A stretch of DNA of 64,000 nucleotides from positions 14,031,001-14,095,000 of the forward strand of contig NC_080563.1 of NCBI RefSeq assembly GCF_030253575.1. The letters run 5' to 3'. How positions within the stretch are numbered: position 1 is the first letter of the stretch; each line of letters begins with the position of its first letter. The notes below the pieces were generated by a model that had not been told where the DNA came from, ran no database searches, and was given only the letters and a program-made list of their open reading frames with translations. Below, piece by piece: positions 44,551-58,089 of the stretch. The DNA comes from Rhododendron vialii (Eukaryota; Streptophyta; Magnoliopsida; Ericales; Ericaceae). Made by a program: the position numbers and the translations under genes.

Positions 44551-44893
44551 TAGGCCTGTGCAAAAAAACCGTCCACCCGCGGACCCGACCTGACCCGAAG
44601 GGTCCCGGGTAGGATCGAACATGTGCTTCAGATGGGTACGAGTTCATTTTCTGTTAAAAATCAGATTTTGGTTTGGGGTGCGGGTTGGTGCGTTTCTTAC
44701 CCGACCCGACCAATTCTTAAAGATTAATTTGGTTTTTTGTCAAACCTGACCCGACATAAAGAATCGGGCTCGCGGAATGTTCTTACCCCTTTTCGGTTTC
44801 GGTTTACGAGCCTAAAACATTTGTTACCCGCCATGTCGGGTCGGGGTCGAGTTCGGGGGTCAAACCAGACCGTCCGACCCGTGCACACCCTTA
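44551..44893. mobile_element. hAT-type MITE, nested
   Basis: The ends TAGGCCTGTGCAAAAA and TCCGACCCGTGCACACCCTTA are inverted repeats. The 8-bp duplication ATATTAGG flanks it (44543-44550 and 44894-44901), as hAT transposases make. The arms are rich in GACCCGACC and TCGGGTCGGG strings, as in a well-known plant MITE type. Confidence 0.9.
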
Positions 44894-45139
44894 ATATTAG
44901 GGCAAGAGGGGAATGAGAGAATTATTGTTTTAAACCCCCAAAAAAGGGGCCATTTGATTTTGCAGTTAAAAAGACTAACGGCGGACTAACGGCGGTTAGT
45001 AATTGGACCAAGTTGGAACAAAATGGAAAGTACAGAGTGTAAATGGAGCCAATTACAACCACATGGACTAAGTTGACACAAACACTTAACTATAGGGACT
45101 ATTTCAGTTTTTTCCCCTTTTATTATTTAGCTAAGATAT

Positions 45140-45455
45140 ACTATAATCAATAAAGCTATGAGTACATATGAGAATGTACATATGTACGTATGAGTTTTGT
45201 GGAGCCCACCACGGGTCCCACAAAAATGATTCTAAATTTGCAATGATGAAACTACTTAACTGCTTGGTTTTGTCCCTATGCATTCCGGAAAAATCCTTAC
45301 CGATATCGGATTGAGCTGATTTTTTACAGGGCTTCATAAAAAATATTCTAAAAATAATGGGCGGTTCGGATCATTTTTTGTAGGACCCCAAGTAGACTCC
45401 ACAAAATCCATTTGTACATGATATGTACAATACATATGTACCTATACCAGTACTC
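45140..45455. mobile_element. MITE, family D (GTACATATG ends)
   Basis: GAGTACATATGAGAATGTAC at the left and ACATATGTACCTATACCAGT at the right flank arms with TTTTGTGGAGCCCACCACGG and the complement-like AGTAGACTCCACAAAATCC. The same family is found at 53897-54290. Confidence 0.75.
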
Positions 45456-45464
45456 TAACAGAAA

Positions 45465-45834
45465 GTCTACTCACACATACAATCTGTGCACAGATTTTGT
45501 TGTGGGGCCCACCACGGATTCCACAAAATCATCCGAGCCGTTCATTAAATGTAAAACAATTTTTCAAAGGTCTCCGTGAAAAATAATCTTAATCCGATAC
45601 CTATAGATGCTCGATCCAATCATATAACTTTTCATTATCCGGAAATCTGAATGAAAAGTTAGATGGTTGGATGAAGCACCTATAGGTATTGGATTGAGCT
45701 TATTTTTACGGGGACCCTTGAAAAAATGTTTTACATTTAATGAACGGCTCGGATGATTTGTGTGGGACCCGTGGTAGCCCCACAACGAAATCTGTGCACA
45801 ATCTATGCACAGATTGCTGTGTGTGTAGCGCAGT
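45465..45834. mobile_element. MITE, family C, well-preserved copy
   Basis: It is almost a full palindrome: AATCTGTGCACAGATTTTGT, GTGGGGCCCACCACGG and GAGCCGTTCATTAAATGTAA at the left are mirrored at the right. It is the better copy of the family seen at 35098-35406, and it starts only a few bases after the family D element. Confidence 0.85.
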
Positions 45835-48800
45835 TCGTACTCTAATAGTGGAACTTGAACTACCTAAAGGATCCATTGGAATTTGTGGCAAAAACCGAGG
45901 CCCCACGAGAGAGAATTATGATGCGGTCCTTTGGATTTACATCTGAGACAAAGTCCAATGCATAGGTTCTATCAACTGCATCAAATTAACTACGAAATAG
46001 TAATAACCTATTCTCCTAGTGGAGTGACTAGGCTTCTTGTTGGTTTGAGTACTTCAACTAGTAACCAATTAAAGATAGGCAAACATAATCCAGAGTGAAA
46101 AAAACAACTTAAATTTCTTTCAAAACTGTATTTTTTTTCAAGAGTAAGGGAGTTTGTATATAATATGAATCTACATCAAGGTGGATGTTTGACAAAATTA
46201 TATCCACATACTTAGCCGATCAAAAGAGTAAATTCTGAATAGTTTAGCACCATTTGATTAAAAAAAAAAAGTACTATAATACTATACAAACATGTTAAAA
46301 AGTAAAAACTGTGTCGGTACCGGTATGTACCATTTAGAACCTTGTAAACTAGGGAGAGCATCATAAGGGTGAAGATAGCCTCCACTTGCTAGACCTAGGT
46401 CCTTGATTGATTTCAGAGGATGGGATGGTGAGATAATTTGTATAATTTGCTTTTGTGTTAGCTATGGAGATATGTGAAGAAAAGTTTGTTTTATTCAAGT
46501 CAGTGCTTTGTCATGGCCTAATACTTGCAAATAGGCTTTTAGACTGCCCAATTAAACTTTTAAACTTTAGCTTACTCCGTATCATGTTGCCAAGATTTCT
46601 TAGCTTTTCTGGCACAGCCATATGGAGAATAAGGGGAATTAAAGGCATCAATATAGGGCTCACACAAACCTGGTGTGGGTGGATTGGAGTGAGCAGATGA
46701 TGATTCAAAGAGGAAAAATACATTTTTTTAAAATAAAGAAGCAGGATAAAGAGGGTTATATGTAAGTGTTCTAAAAAAAAGGAATTAATTGGTCAGCGAT
46801 TAATCACTAGCGGGGCTTATCTGACTAGATCCAACTAATTGCTATGAGCCGATTAATCACCAACTACTAATTTTCTATGCGTCGATTACTAGGTCTCGAA
46901 GTTCGAAGGTAACCAACCATCCGACTAGTATCTAGCGACTTTTAAAATATTAGGTGGGCTTGGAATCCAGCGGACAAGTGCCGAACGAGAGTAGTAGGGA
47001 CGGATGTCTAGTCCACAGATATTGCATCCACCTCCATCTCTCGGCCCCTCAATGCATAAATGACACCACAAATACTTCTAACTAATTTTGGCACCCATTT
47101 TCATCTGACCAGAGGTTGGTCCTACTCAACTTGAGCAGCATTTTACGTCAAAATCAAGATCACTTTTTTTGTTTTTGGTTTAGCTACGAAGAGTGTCTGG
47201 ATGAACTTATGTGCACCTCGATAGAATTAATCTCCAGTTCGGTTAAGAAAGATCATCCACACAGAACTAGAAAATTCACGAGAGAAACTCACGGATGCTC
47301 TTGATGAGAATTCGACTAGAGACTTGGCACTTACAAGGCACTTATCTTCTCCTTTCTATCACTTGAGCTAATCCTTTGAGTTCATCATCATGATCACTTG
47401 GAATCTTTGTTACATAAATAGTACGTACTCATTCTAAAGAGGTATGGCCTGAGGTAGACTAGGTCCTTTTTTTTCCCTGTTTAAGGAATTGCGGTCCTAG
47501 CATCCCTTTTTAGGGTGGTATTTGGTTGGGATTTTTGGCTACTTTGGAATTATAATTGTGTACGAGCGTGTCAGAAAAGACTTGTAATTATTCTTTTCAG
47601 ATTTAACTTATAAAAGCCAAACTTAATCAAGCTTTTGTGTGGTCAGTTCAATTATCTCAATGAAGAGGATTTTTCCTTTGAAGTATTAAAACAGCACAAC
47701 GATTCATTAGAAATTCAACAATCAAAGAGAAACAAGATGCCTTGATAAACTCAAAACAACTTGCTTTCCAAATGATTCTCCAACTTCGAAAAAACAAGAA
47801 TAGATTACAATGTGACTACTACAAACTACTTCTGACTATTTTGAACCAAGTCTAAGTCCTAATTTACTGTCCATGGACAAACCAAGCATAGCATAACTGT
47901 TTGTTGATGATTTGTCTGGGGTTTTTTCCTTCTACAATTTCTTCTATTTACAAGCAAACTCTTGGGTCTTTTTAACTGCTTCCAATCTCCTGCCAAGTTG
48001 TCTTCGAAGGCTTTCTTCTTTTGAATTCAAATTTTTCCTCCAAAGTTCTTCAGCATTTACTTGAACTCTTTTAGTAGCAGACCAGCTTCTCCATGATCTC
48101 CACTCTTTCTGATCCCATCATGGTTGGTTCGGGTAGTTTTTTCGCACACATCCCAACTCCCTTGATCGTGTCCTTTAAGCATAATTGCCCATTCATGTTT
48201 CCTTAAAACGTCAACATTTGTCTCTCTTACTTCGAATTGGATAGTTACTTCTTTTTATTCATTTCTTGAGTGACACCTGGCAATGACTGCTTTTACCCAC
48301 AAAACGACAATGGGTTAGTCAAAACGTCACCGTTTTTTTAAGTGCATGATTCCATGCATTCCAATCTATACGTGTTCTGTTTTGTTCAATGCAAATGGCC
48401 ACTTATCACTTTCTAATTGGGCCGATAAATTCCTCATGCAAACAGGTGGTCCAAACTTGTGTATGATCAATGCAATCTATTTCAAATCTATTTTCAATCA
48501 ATCTGATAATAGTCCCCTATCTATTTTGGGTTATGTTTGGGCGGCATCTCTTTCCAATCTCATATCTTTGTTTATTCATGGTTCTATCACCTGAGTCTCA
48601 GTCATATTTTGGACAAGTGTGTGTGCGCAGGGATTTTAGCCAAAATACTTTAAATAGAATGAGTGGTTTCAATTATATTTTTGGGATACAAAACGAGCCT
48701 AGAGCGAATCTATTATGGTTTGTACAGATTTTTTATTTGTACCAGTAGCAAGGGCTCTTTGGGTTACTATTTACTATTGTCTTCTATCACAACAAAGGGG

Positions 48801-51800
48801 GAAAAGGGAGAGAATAGAAGTGAGTGAATCCAAAATACTTTAGCTTAGAAAAGCATAATATACATCTCTACCTGTCTGCCAATTTCTACCTGTCTGCATA
48901 ATATTATTATTAAAATGAGCTTATAATATACAGTTTCGAGTACCTGTGCTAATGGGTGGTTGGACTGGCATGAACCATGATGCAACAAAAAGCTGAAAAA
49001 ATGGGTTTGGTCAGCTGGATGTACTAATTAATCGAACTGACGCAGAATTTTAACTTTAATTGGTTCAAAGATCTTACAGATGTAGGTATTTAATTTTTGG
49101 AATCAGCATGGACTGGACCGTCCAATTAGCCCATTTGTGGGCCCTTCCCTCCAGAGCCCATAATTATTCAAAATCGTCTGTATTCTAGAGCTAATCGAGA
49201 ACATTAGTCACATCAAGAATCATGTTAATCAGATATCGTTTGATATCATTTCAGCACATATTTTTGTTAGAACATAACTAGATTAAAATACCGAATCAGA
49301 ACCATTTAACACATATATCTCGAGACAAATACATGTCGGAATTATATTAACTGGTTTCCGATCAACCTAGTTTTGACGTGGTTAATATGCGATCGGCAAG
49401 TTCTAAATCGTGAACGGTTTGGATCATCAAAATGGGTCCGAGAAGGCGCACAAATGGGCCAACTCGAAGGTCTAATCCATTTTCTCTTTATTTAAAATGT
49501 GGATAAAATGATCTTTATTTTATTTTATTTTAATCTTTTTACTGTCGAACTTGTGTAATGTTTATAGTAACCTCTTACTTTCTCATGAACTTGTGGCCAT
49601 CTATTTATAATTATATATTAACCATGTGGATCCCTCTTCCAAAAATCTCTATGTTATAAGTTTGTGTCCTTTTTCTAGTTGCACGATGCGATATAAAATC
49701 TATGTTATAACCAATTCATTTGTTACATCGTGAGACAAAGAAAAAGACTTGAAACAAGCCATAAATTGATACATAGGACCTCTCCTTCAATTAATTAATT
49801 ACTCTCCCATCCAAGTTTGAAGGAACGATCATAACTCTTTTAGTCTTTTTACATTGTGGCCCTAGGCATGAAAATGCCATTTTAGGAGATCAATTTATGC
49901 AAGTGGAATGCGAGCCCTCTGGGACGGCTCTATGCTCCCATGCATTTGGGTGAGGTTCAAGTCTCATACACCCGATTCCTCTTCGCCTTTAGCTCCAAAC
50001 ATTTGGGCCGGAAATCAATTTCCAAGATCAAAAGAATAAAGGAAAGAAAAAATATTTCGATTGATCTAGTGTTGAAGTTGAGCTAAGAGCTTCAAGTGGG
50101 AATTACCTGGCCAGCTTTGAGCAAGAAAGTGGTATGTAGATTTATGGCTTGTCTGTTTCGCCATTTTATTTTGGTTGCTCAAGTAGTTTGACAAGTTATA
50201 TAAAGCCCCCAAAATTTGGTTTGTAAATTAAAAGAATTTTGTAAAAATATGGACTAAACCAAAACTTTTCGAATCAAAAGGACTGGGTTTAGTACTTCAA
50301 TTTGATTTTTACAACTCAAACGGTCGATAACACTTCCGATTTAAAAGTAGAGTACAAGATTAACGAACTACAAATTACAAAGCCGACATCAGTACTGGTA
50401 CATCCATGGCTCCACTATTTCTGCAAAACCTACATACTCTATGGAAGCATCGTTGGGAAGTTTTTCTCCATGGCGTGGAATGTCAGGACAACGTAGTACC
50501 GTGAGTGACAATACTCAGTGAAATAAGGAAAACTACCCGATACCCATAGCATGGCTGATGACACACATAGGAAGTGGTAAATCAAATAAGTTTGAAAATC
50601 AACACATTTCGTCCCTAAATATTAGTCCAATATTCCATTTTGACATATCCATTGGTAAGTGTCTATTTTGAAAAGTTAATGGGGTAAAAATTTGTATAAT
50701 TATCATTTTGTCATTTTGAAAACTACTTAATGGGTAAATAAAAAGGATAATTTTGAAAAGTGGAGTAAAAGTTTATGTAAAAGGGGTAATGATGATATCT
50801 CATTAATAAATTTAAATTACAAAGCTGGACACTTAAAAGGACACGGAGGGAATAAGAGTTTGTATAGTGCATACATCATTTCAATCTCAACCAATCAAAA
50901 TGGTGCAACAAATTGAACGTCAAGAGTGTATCAACACATAGGCCAAACCACAGGGGTGTGAGTGAAGTACTTTGTCCTATATTTCAAACCAACTACCATA
51001 ATGGCATAATCAAAGCATATTACGCAAGTAAGTTGATGTTTTAGCCAAACAAATTGTACTTGCTTCAAGTTTCGTTTACTTAAAGTAATAAGCAAATAAG
51101 GTAGGGAACGAAATGGGCCCCATCACCAATTGTTACCATCCAATCTATTCATCGTCAAACTTGTGAGTCTATGGCACAATTGTCATTATCAGAAGTTTTG
51201 TGCATTTGCTAAAATTATTTAGGTCAGTAATCATGACTTGGCAATTTCAACCGAATGACTAAGAAATACTAATCGGAACTTTGAATTAGAAGTTGAATGC
51301 GAAGTTATAATGCGTGTGCCGTGTGCGCATGCATAAGTGACAGCAAGAGCAAAAGCGTCTTCCAAGAATATCTAAAACTACTGATATTCACGAGAATGAA
51401 AATTAAGCGCAAAAGCATAGAATGATAATTGAGAGCGAGAGCGAATGGTCCTACTCGAGAATTATGCGACCTAGATTGGGAGGGCAACTTGGAATGAACT
51501 TTGAATTCAATTCTCCTTAGGAGTTGCACTAGAGGAGGGAAATTCCTTACCCAAATTCAACCTCCCACCGCTTCATTTTACAACTAATAATTCCACCCCT
51601 TGGTGGAATATTGTGGACTTCCTTACCCAAAGATTAGTTTAGCTTCTAAAAAATTTTGTTTTCTTGATCAAATTGTACATGTTACTTGCCAAAAGAAAGG
51701 GTTCGACATGCCTCTCATTGCATTGGAACATATACATGAACATTCTGAGTGAGATAATGCTATGGTGTCTACCCTCCATTTGGGAATACCGTAATTTTTG

Positions 51801-51928
51801 ACATAACTGGACCATTACAAGCATAATCAAGGCTAGTGATATGTATAACCAAGACCTTACAAAGGCATAATCCCCCAAATCCCCAGAATTGATAGACACT
51901 GTAGCATTTCCCTTCTGAGTATAGTTTT
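45835..51928. other. Gene-poor spacer, 6 kb
   Basis: No exon, RNA gene or intact element was recognised. The longest frames (for example 48346-48594 and 46455-46700) lack any family signature. 46310-46345 carries a CCGGTACC string related to the MITE at 6736. 49900-50010 has a GAGGTTCAAGTCTC B-box-like string that could be an old SINE. Confidence 0.5.
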
Positions 51929-52060
51929 TAATGGGAAATGATATTGGCACTCCAAAAATTGATGCAAGCACTCCAAAATCAGTGTAACTCCAAAGCCACT
52001 TTCCTTTGTTTTTTTGGAGTGTCTGCATCAATTTTTGGAATGCCAATATCATTTCCCTTT
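51929..52060. mobile_element. Hairpin MITE, family B
   Basis: GGGAAATGATATTGGCACTC and CAAAAATTGATGCA at the left are mirrored by TGCATCAATTTTTGGAATGC and CAATATCATTTCCC at the right. The same outer ends are seen at 4253 and 17028. Confidence 0.88.
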
Positions 52061-53896
52061 TTAATCAAAATAGTACAAGCATTAGATACATCGGGGTTGT
52101 GCAGCTATGATCCGTTGATTCACAAGCCTAGACCATTCATATGTACAACTTAGGTTTAACAAGGAGTGCTACAATAGATTACCTAGCACCATGACTTCTT
52201 ATTTCTTATCATTCTCAAACATTGTGCATAGATCGATTTCGGACACGAACAACTCACGTGGCTGATTTTCATATTGAACTCCTACAACGGGACCCGTTCC
52301 TTGTGAGAAGTTTGTGCAGTTATAGTGTCTGACCTTAACGTTGTTTTTTATTATCAATAAGGCAATAACCACAAACAAACAGAGAAACACTTACACATAC
52401 TCATAAGGTATGTTGGGTCCACAAACACTGCAAACATCCGGTATGTGAGACTCACATCTTTGTGAGTGTGTGTTTGTGTAATTAATTTTATTTATGGTTC
52501 TAGATTTTTTGCTTTTTTATGATAGCATAACTTTGACATCACATCAACTTGTGTTTAGCATATCGAAAATGTCATCCAAGTAACTTCTTGCTCCTCCGAT
52601 ACCTACTTGTTTGGTTTGGGATTTGGGATTTCAGACTCTCTCTACACACGGTTTTCAATAAATTTTCTCTTAATCATTACTCACATTTCTCTCTCTATCT
52701 CTCTTCATTCAAAATCAAAAATCCAAATACCAAAACGAACAAGCCCAATATTGATTTGGACATGTGTATAACGACCCACGCCAGCTAATTTGCTAATTTT
52801 TTGCCGAACTACGTAATTCAAAAAATTAACCTCAAATTATATATACAATAATTTGTCACATGTCATGGTATATCACATTCATAACCCACGTCTCACCAGG
52901 ACTAATTTCCCAAAGATGGGCTCTCACAAACACATGTCTCGGAACTTGAACGGTTGGAAGAAACACATATTTTTAGTCAATTAACAAAAAAAACGATTGA
53001 GATCTTCCAATGAATTTTTTTATTACCGAAACCAATAGTCATCTTAAGGATGTAAAACCAAAATTAGGGTTTGGTGCTATAAATCAACATTTTGGTATCT
53101 TATGTTAGCACAACAATTAGATAGGAGTATTTAAATGTATTGTGACAACAAGATAGTAACATGCATGTCTAAAATGTAGGGTTGTTGAAGGATTGTTTAG
53201 GCATTTTACAATACCACTTTGACAAAAAGGATAGAGGGTATTTTGGACATTCCATCTTGCTTTATTTATGCATAGAAAGTTTGAGATTTGCATTCTAATT
53301 GATTGTACCGGAGTTTAGATCTTTCTGTCCTAATAAAGACATCTTACGATCGGTTTCATTTATACTATATAAATAAAGAAAATGCACAAATGGGAATTGA
53401 ATCCCACCGTGACTCATCACTTCACTCTAATAATGCACCTTAATTACCTCTCAGCCATACACGTGGCAGATAAATACCTTAATACTAAAATCATGATCTT
53501 CACCGGTTACATATATCAAAACTATCGAATATTAAAAAGAATTTTTTTCCTAAATAAAAATGCTTATTGTCTTATACAGTATCTTATTCATGTTTCCGAG
53601 TAATGGATGAATTCCTCAATACTGAATTTTTTGTTGTTGTTGATGTTTTTCTAAAAAAGATTTCTTGCTAATTTAAATAATTTTCACACTCCTTTTGTAT
53701 CCTCATGCACTCGGTTTTTTTTTTTTTTTGGTTATTACTCAAGTGAAATTACTAAACTTGTTGTGCGGCAGGCCCCTAAAGGACCCAACCGCAACCCGGC
53801 AATCGTTGATAGCCATGATATTGGTAAAAAACAATAAACCAAACATACTCGAAACAAATAGAGAAACCAAACAAAACAAATAAGAGACACCAAGAT
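52061..53896. other. Gene-poor spacer
   Basis: No gene or repeat family was identified. A T16 run lies at about 53715-53730. Confidence 0.5.
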
Positions 53897-54290
53897 ATGA
53901 GTATGACTATAGGTACATATGCATTGTACATACCATGTACATATAGATTTTGTGGGGCTCACCTCTGGTCTTAAAAAAATGATCCGAACCGCCCATTATT
54001 TTTAGAATATTTTTTTTATAGAGCCCTATAAAAAATCAATTCAATCCGACATCCATAAGGATTTTTCCGGAATGCGTAGGGACAAAATTGAACAGTTAAG
54101 TATTTTCGCCCTTAGAAATTCCATAAAAATCCTTACCGATATCTGATTGAGCTAATTTTTTACGGAGCTTCATAAAAAAATATTTTAAAAATAATGGGCG
54201 GTTCGAATAATTTTTTTGAAACCCAAGATGAGCTCCACAAAACTCATATGTACATTATATGTACATTCTCATATATACCCATAGCTTTAT
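53897..54290. mobile_element. MITE, family D, second copy
   Basis: ATAGGTACATATGCATTGTA at the left and TATGTACATTATATGTACAT at the right, with AGATTTTGTGGGGCTCACCT and AGATGAGCTCCACAAAACTC inside, match the element at 45140-45455. Confidence 0.75.
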
Positions 54291-54436
54291 TGCTTGTACT
54301 AAACCAAAACAGTTGAGCTTAAATTGCTCCACTGGCATGGATTAGATCCTCTTACAGCCTAGTCTTCTTGGGGTCCACAAATTCTTATTTCTCATAATCT
54401 TCATAGTAAAAACACTATTAGTAACCTACCATCAGG

Positions 54437-54560
54437 AACCACACCCTAATGCAGTTGGTTGTCTATCACTCTCCTCCTTTAGGAGGCGGAGGTTCGAGCC
54501 CCCTTCGTGGGCAGTTTGGGGTCAGGGTTATGAACAGTCCATGCACCCCTCTTGAGTCCA
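54437..54560 (+). mobile_element. tRNA-derived SINE (possible)
   Basis: The A-box-like TGCAGTTGGTTGTC is followed by the B box GGAGGTTCGAGCCCCC, as in a tRNA gene or SINE head. The sequence cannot fold as a full tRNA, so a SINE or tRNA relic is more likely. Confidence 0.45.
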
Positions 54561-54565
54561 ACATA

Positions 54566-54766
54566 TTTCTGAACAGGAGTTGAACTCATAAATTTCAAAT
54601 TTTCGATACGCTTAATAAAATGGACAACTTTGATACGATGATGAAGTTGACAAAAGTATAAAAGGATTTCTGAACAGGACTTGGACCCATAAATTCAATT
54701 TTTCGATACGCTGAATAAAATGGACAACTTTGATACGATGATGAAGTTGACAAAAGTATAAAAGGT
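54566..54766. repeat. 101-bp tandem duplication, two copies
   Basis: TTTCTGAACAGGA at 54566 and TTTCTGAACAGGA at 54667 start two copies that share ATGGACAACTTTGATACGAT and GATGAAGTTGACAAAAGTAT. The copies are about 93% alike by eye. Confidence 0.9.
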
Positions 54767-55125
54767 AGGAGTACTGCGCATTGCAAATTGAGTATAATAC
54801 AAAAGAGGGGGAAAAAAAAAGGTGGTAATTTAGGCGCCGTTTCGTTATTTCTTACATATTGTATAGTTATTATTTATTTATTTATTTCATTGAAATAAAT
54901 AAAATGAGTCATATGATGGTTTGATTACTCCACCAACTAAATAAAGCAAATAAGAAAATCATTTTATCTACTAACCTCTGTTTATTTTGTGTTTTTCTTA
55001 GTACTCCAGCCAGTCTCTTGAATCATTGACCCATGGCTACAGAACAAATTTAAAAAGTCCATCAATACGTGAAGCCCACCCACTGGATGATGCCTATAGC
55101 CGTCCAATTTTGAAACCCTCCCTTG

Positions 55126-55127
<2 letters not shown>

Positions 55128-55174
<47 letters not shown>
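55128..55174. repeat. (CT)n microsatellite
   Basis: An uninterrupted CT run of about 22 units. Confidence 0.95.
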
Positions 55175-55178
<4 letters not shown>

Positions 55179-55204
55179 GGGGTGGCTTTGCCAAAGCATT
55201 CTAA

Positions 55205-55568
55205 CCCGTTCGCCTAAATAAGCCAAGTGGCTTATTTTTTTGTCTTTATTCAAATTTTTTTCGTATTTGTTAGTTTTTCATCAATTTTTTAGAAAGTATT
55301 GCATTGTCATGACAAGAGAAATTTAAAAAGTAAAAAATTTCAATCGAAACTTATTTTTTTTGAATAAAGAATAAAATAAGCCAATAAGTCAATTTTTTCA
55401 TCTTTATTCAAAAAAAATTGGATTTCGATCATAATTTTTTATTTTTTAAATTCCTCTCATCATGACGATGCAATAATTCCCAAAAAATTAACGAAAAACT
55501 AAAAAATACGAAAAAAAATTGAACAAAGACAAAAAAAATAAGCCCCTTGGCTTATTAAGCCGAACGGG
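55205..55568. mobile_element. MITE, family A, third copy
   Basis: The ends CCCGTTCGCCTAAATAAGCC and the complement of CCCGTTCGGCTTAATAAGCC form inverted repeats of about 45 bp that go on into TTTTTTTGTCTTTATTC. The copy is longer than the one at 3991 because an inner segment (AATAAGCCAATAAGTCAATT and onward) is repeated. Confidence 0.82.
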
Positions 55569-57849
55569 ATTAATTGATGTGAAAACTTAAAACTATTCTT
55601 TTGTAGGACTTGATTAGAGAGGACAAAGACTTGAGTTAATTTAATATTTATTACCGTCTCAACGAATAACATATCGCCTTAAAATGGACGGCAAGTAAAA
55701 TTTTAAAAACAAATATTCATTCTTTTAAGACAGATGTGATGTACTCGTGAACTATCAACTTTAACACTACTGCTTAGTTTTTGCGAAACTATGCCTTGTG
55801 CTTTTTACAATTTCAAAAAGAATTTTTTTTTAAATTTTCCTTAGATTCTTTATACTTCTAACATTTCTCTCTCTATCTTTCTCCATTTATTATCCCTATT
55901 ATTTTTCAAAAAAAAATTCAAACGCCAATCCAAACATAGCATTAATATTTCGGCTATTCTTATACTTATAACGAATCCAATCAATCTAATAAATTAAAAC
56001 TTGACCCTCTTTAATCTCAAAGTGAGCAATTTGGCTTGGATCGTCTTGCCGCACTACAGTGAAGGGGTGCACCACAACATCCCTGACCCAACTAATTTGA
56101 AACCCAAGGCCAGGGCTCTTCTTGAGGCCGTCTCTAGTGGTGCATTTTGACAACATGATCCACCTATAGCTAAGAATATCCCCATTGTAATAAGTAAATG
56201 AATGTGAATAAGTAAATTTAACAATAATGCTCAAAAAATACCTCATATTATAATAAGCAAAGTTACAAATTTTTTAGTAAATAACCAAATTTCACTCATT
56301 CTATAACCAAACTTAACAACTTTTACCAATAACCAAACTTAACAACTTTTATCAATAACCAAACTCAATAACCAAATTCAAAACTCAATAACTCAAAAAC
56401 ACCCCACATTGAAATCGTTTCATCAAGACGAATAATTTGATGTGGTCAAATGCATTATTAGAATTCGTTTGCGATTGGACAAATATGCATTGTGTATTGT
56501 GGGGTTTTTTTTTTGTTAGGGATGTAAAAATAACCAATGTGGAGGTTGAGGTTATTAAGTTTGATTATGAACTAAATGGATAATTAAATACTGACGTGAC
56601 ACATTTTGATTATTGATTTTGATTATTACCATTGCGGATGCTCTAATGAGGAGGAACTCCATGACCACAAATACTTTGCACAATTACACATATGAATGTG
56701 TGGAGTCCACATACAATAACGGTGTTGTGTGTGGGCTCCTCACACTTGTACGAGTATATGTTTAAATGTGGATGCACGATTTGCGTGGTTGTAACACATT
56801 TTAAAAAAAAAAAAAATCTTACAGGTACTCGTATGTTGGACACCGCATATTGCATTGTGTGCACAGAACAAAAAATGTGATGAACTCCACACAATATGTG
56901 AGCGTATGTTAATGCTGTTAATATGGAATTTTCCTATTTGTTTTGAATCATGTACTATTTGATATCCTTTGCCTATATTTACAAAATCTTGTTATTAATA
57001 GTACTATATTAATTGCATTTGTAGAAGAGTCGTTCAACAATTACAACTGTTGATTCCAAATTGGTCACAGCCCATATAAAAGTTTCAACTAGAAAAATCC
57101 AAGGTCAGTGCATGACACATCATGCTGGGACCCACATGCAATTGGGCCAGATAAGGGCTGTGGGTGTGGCCGTGACAATAATTTGCTCCACGGGCATGTG
57201 ACTCTAGATCAGTTCTTTTTACCCAACACCTCAATAGATAATAAACAAAAATATTTATCAGCATCAAGCCACCACATAAGCGCAAGAATATGTAATGATA
57301 TATTTCTTTCCCTGTTTTTTTTGTTGTGTTCTCTGGCTAATGACTAAGGGCTTTACTATTTTAAACCAGCAATATTTTGGATTTCTAATGGGTTCTAAAT
57401 AAAACCATGTATATCTAGCCAAAAAAAATGTCTGTAGTCAACTGGATATATATCTTTGCTTATCCCTTAAGTCCATTAGTATGTTAATTACACTTCTAAG
57501 TTCTAGCACCTTCAAGTTTCAAGAAATTCTACTTTAGTCATTCTACATCCATTGAGTTTCGATTTATGTAGCACTGCAATGTAGACCTAGCTTGCATCTA
57601 AATGATTGCCAAACGTTTGTAATGCAATGTCACAACCTTTTTAAGGGAAGACAAAGAAAGTTCTTTTTTTCTTTCATATGTCTTCTGTCACATTTGCTCT
57701 GTAAATCACCATCTTCCACATCGTTTTGCAACCGTTCCACACAATCAAAAACCACCGTTCACCATTTTCTTATACTCCTCACATCACCATAACACCCCCA
57801 ACAAACCACCCCAAATGCACTTTGTACCTTGTCACACACGCAGGGAGGC
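55569..57849. other. Gene-poor spacer
   Basis: No gene. Tandem AATAACCAAACTTAACAAC units lie at 56279-56400. 56625-56645 carries a CCATTGCGGATGCTCTAAT string, the usual right end of a plant MITE type whose left end was not found. Confidence 0.5.
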
Positions 57850-58055
57850 AACCGACATGTGGTGGTCAACCGACATGTCAAAGAGAGGCAAATACTCACC
57901 CAAAGAAAAAAGAATGTGTATGGGTCGATATAATATAGGACGTGATAATGAAAAGGAAAAACTAAAAGGTGAGCCTATCATCCACCAAAGTTTTTTAAGC
58001 CTATCATCCATCAAAGTTGCTTACCGTTGACAGCCTCAGACCACCCAACCACCAT

Positions 58056-58089
<34 letters not shown>

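Larger units (their letters stand above)
43850..45117. mobile_element. Mutator-type non-autonomous TIR element
   Basis: Long inverted ends of about 150 bp start GGGAAAAAAACCGAAATGGT and close with the complement of GGGGAAAAAACTGAAATAGT. The 9-bp duplication TTTTATTAT lies on both sides (43841-43849 and 45118-45126), as Mutator-like elements make. The arms share TTGTAATTGGCTC and CCGCCGTTAGTCCGCCGTTA. There is no transposase. Two further MITEs lie inside (43990-44225 and 44551-44893). Confidence 0.92.

Noticed and set aside
45835-51928. Hidden gene in the 6-kb gene-poor stretch
   Set aside because: All frames were read; none shows a domain, codon pattern or splice-linked partner.
54437-54500. 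tRNA gene
   Set aside because: A- and B-box-like strings are present, but the acceptor stem and anticodon arm cannot be formed, so a SINE or relic is more likely.
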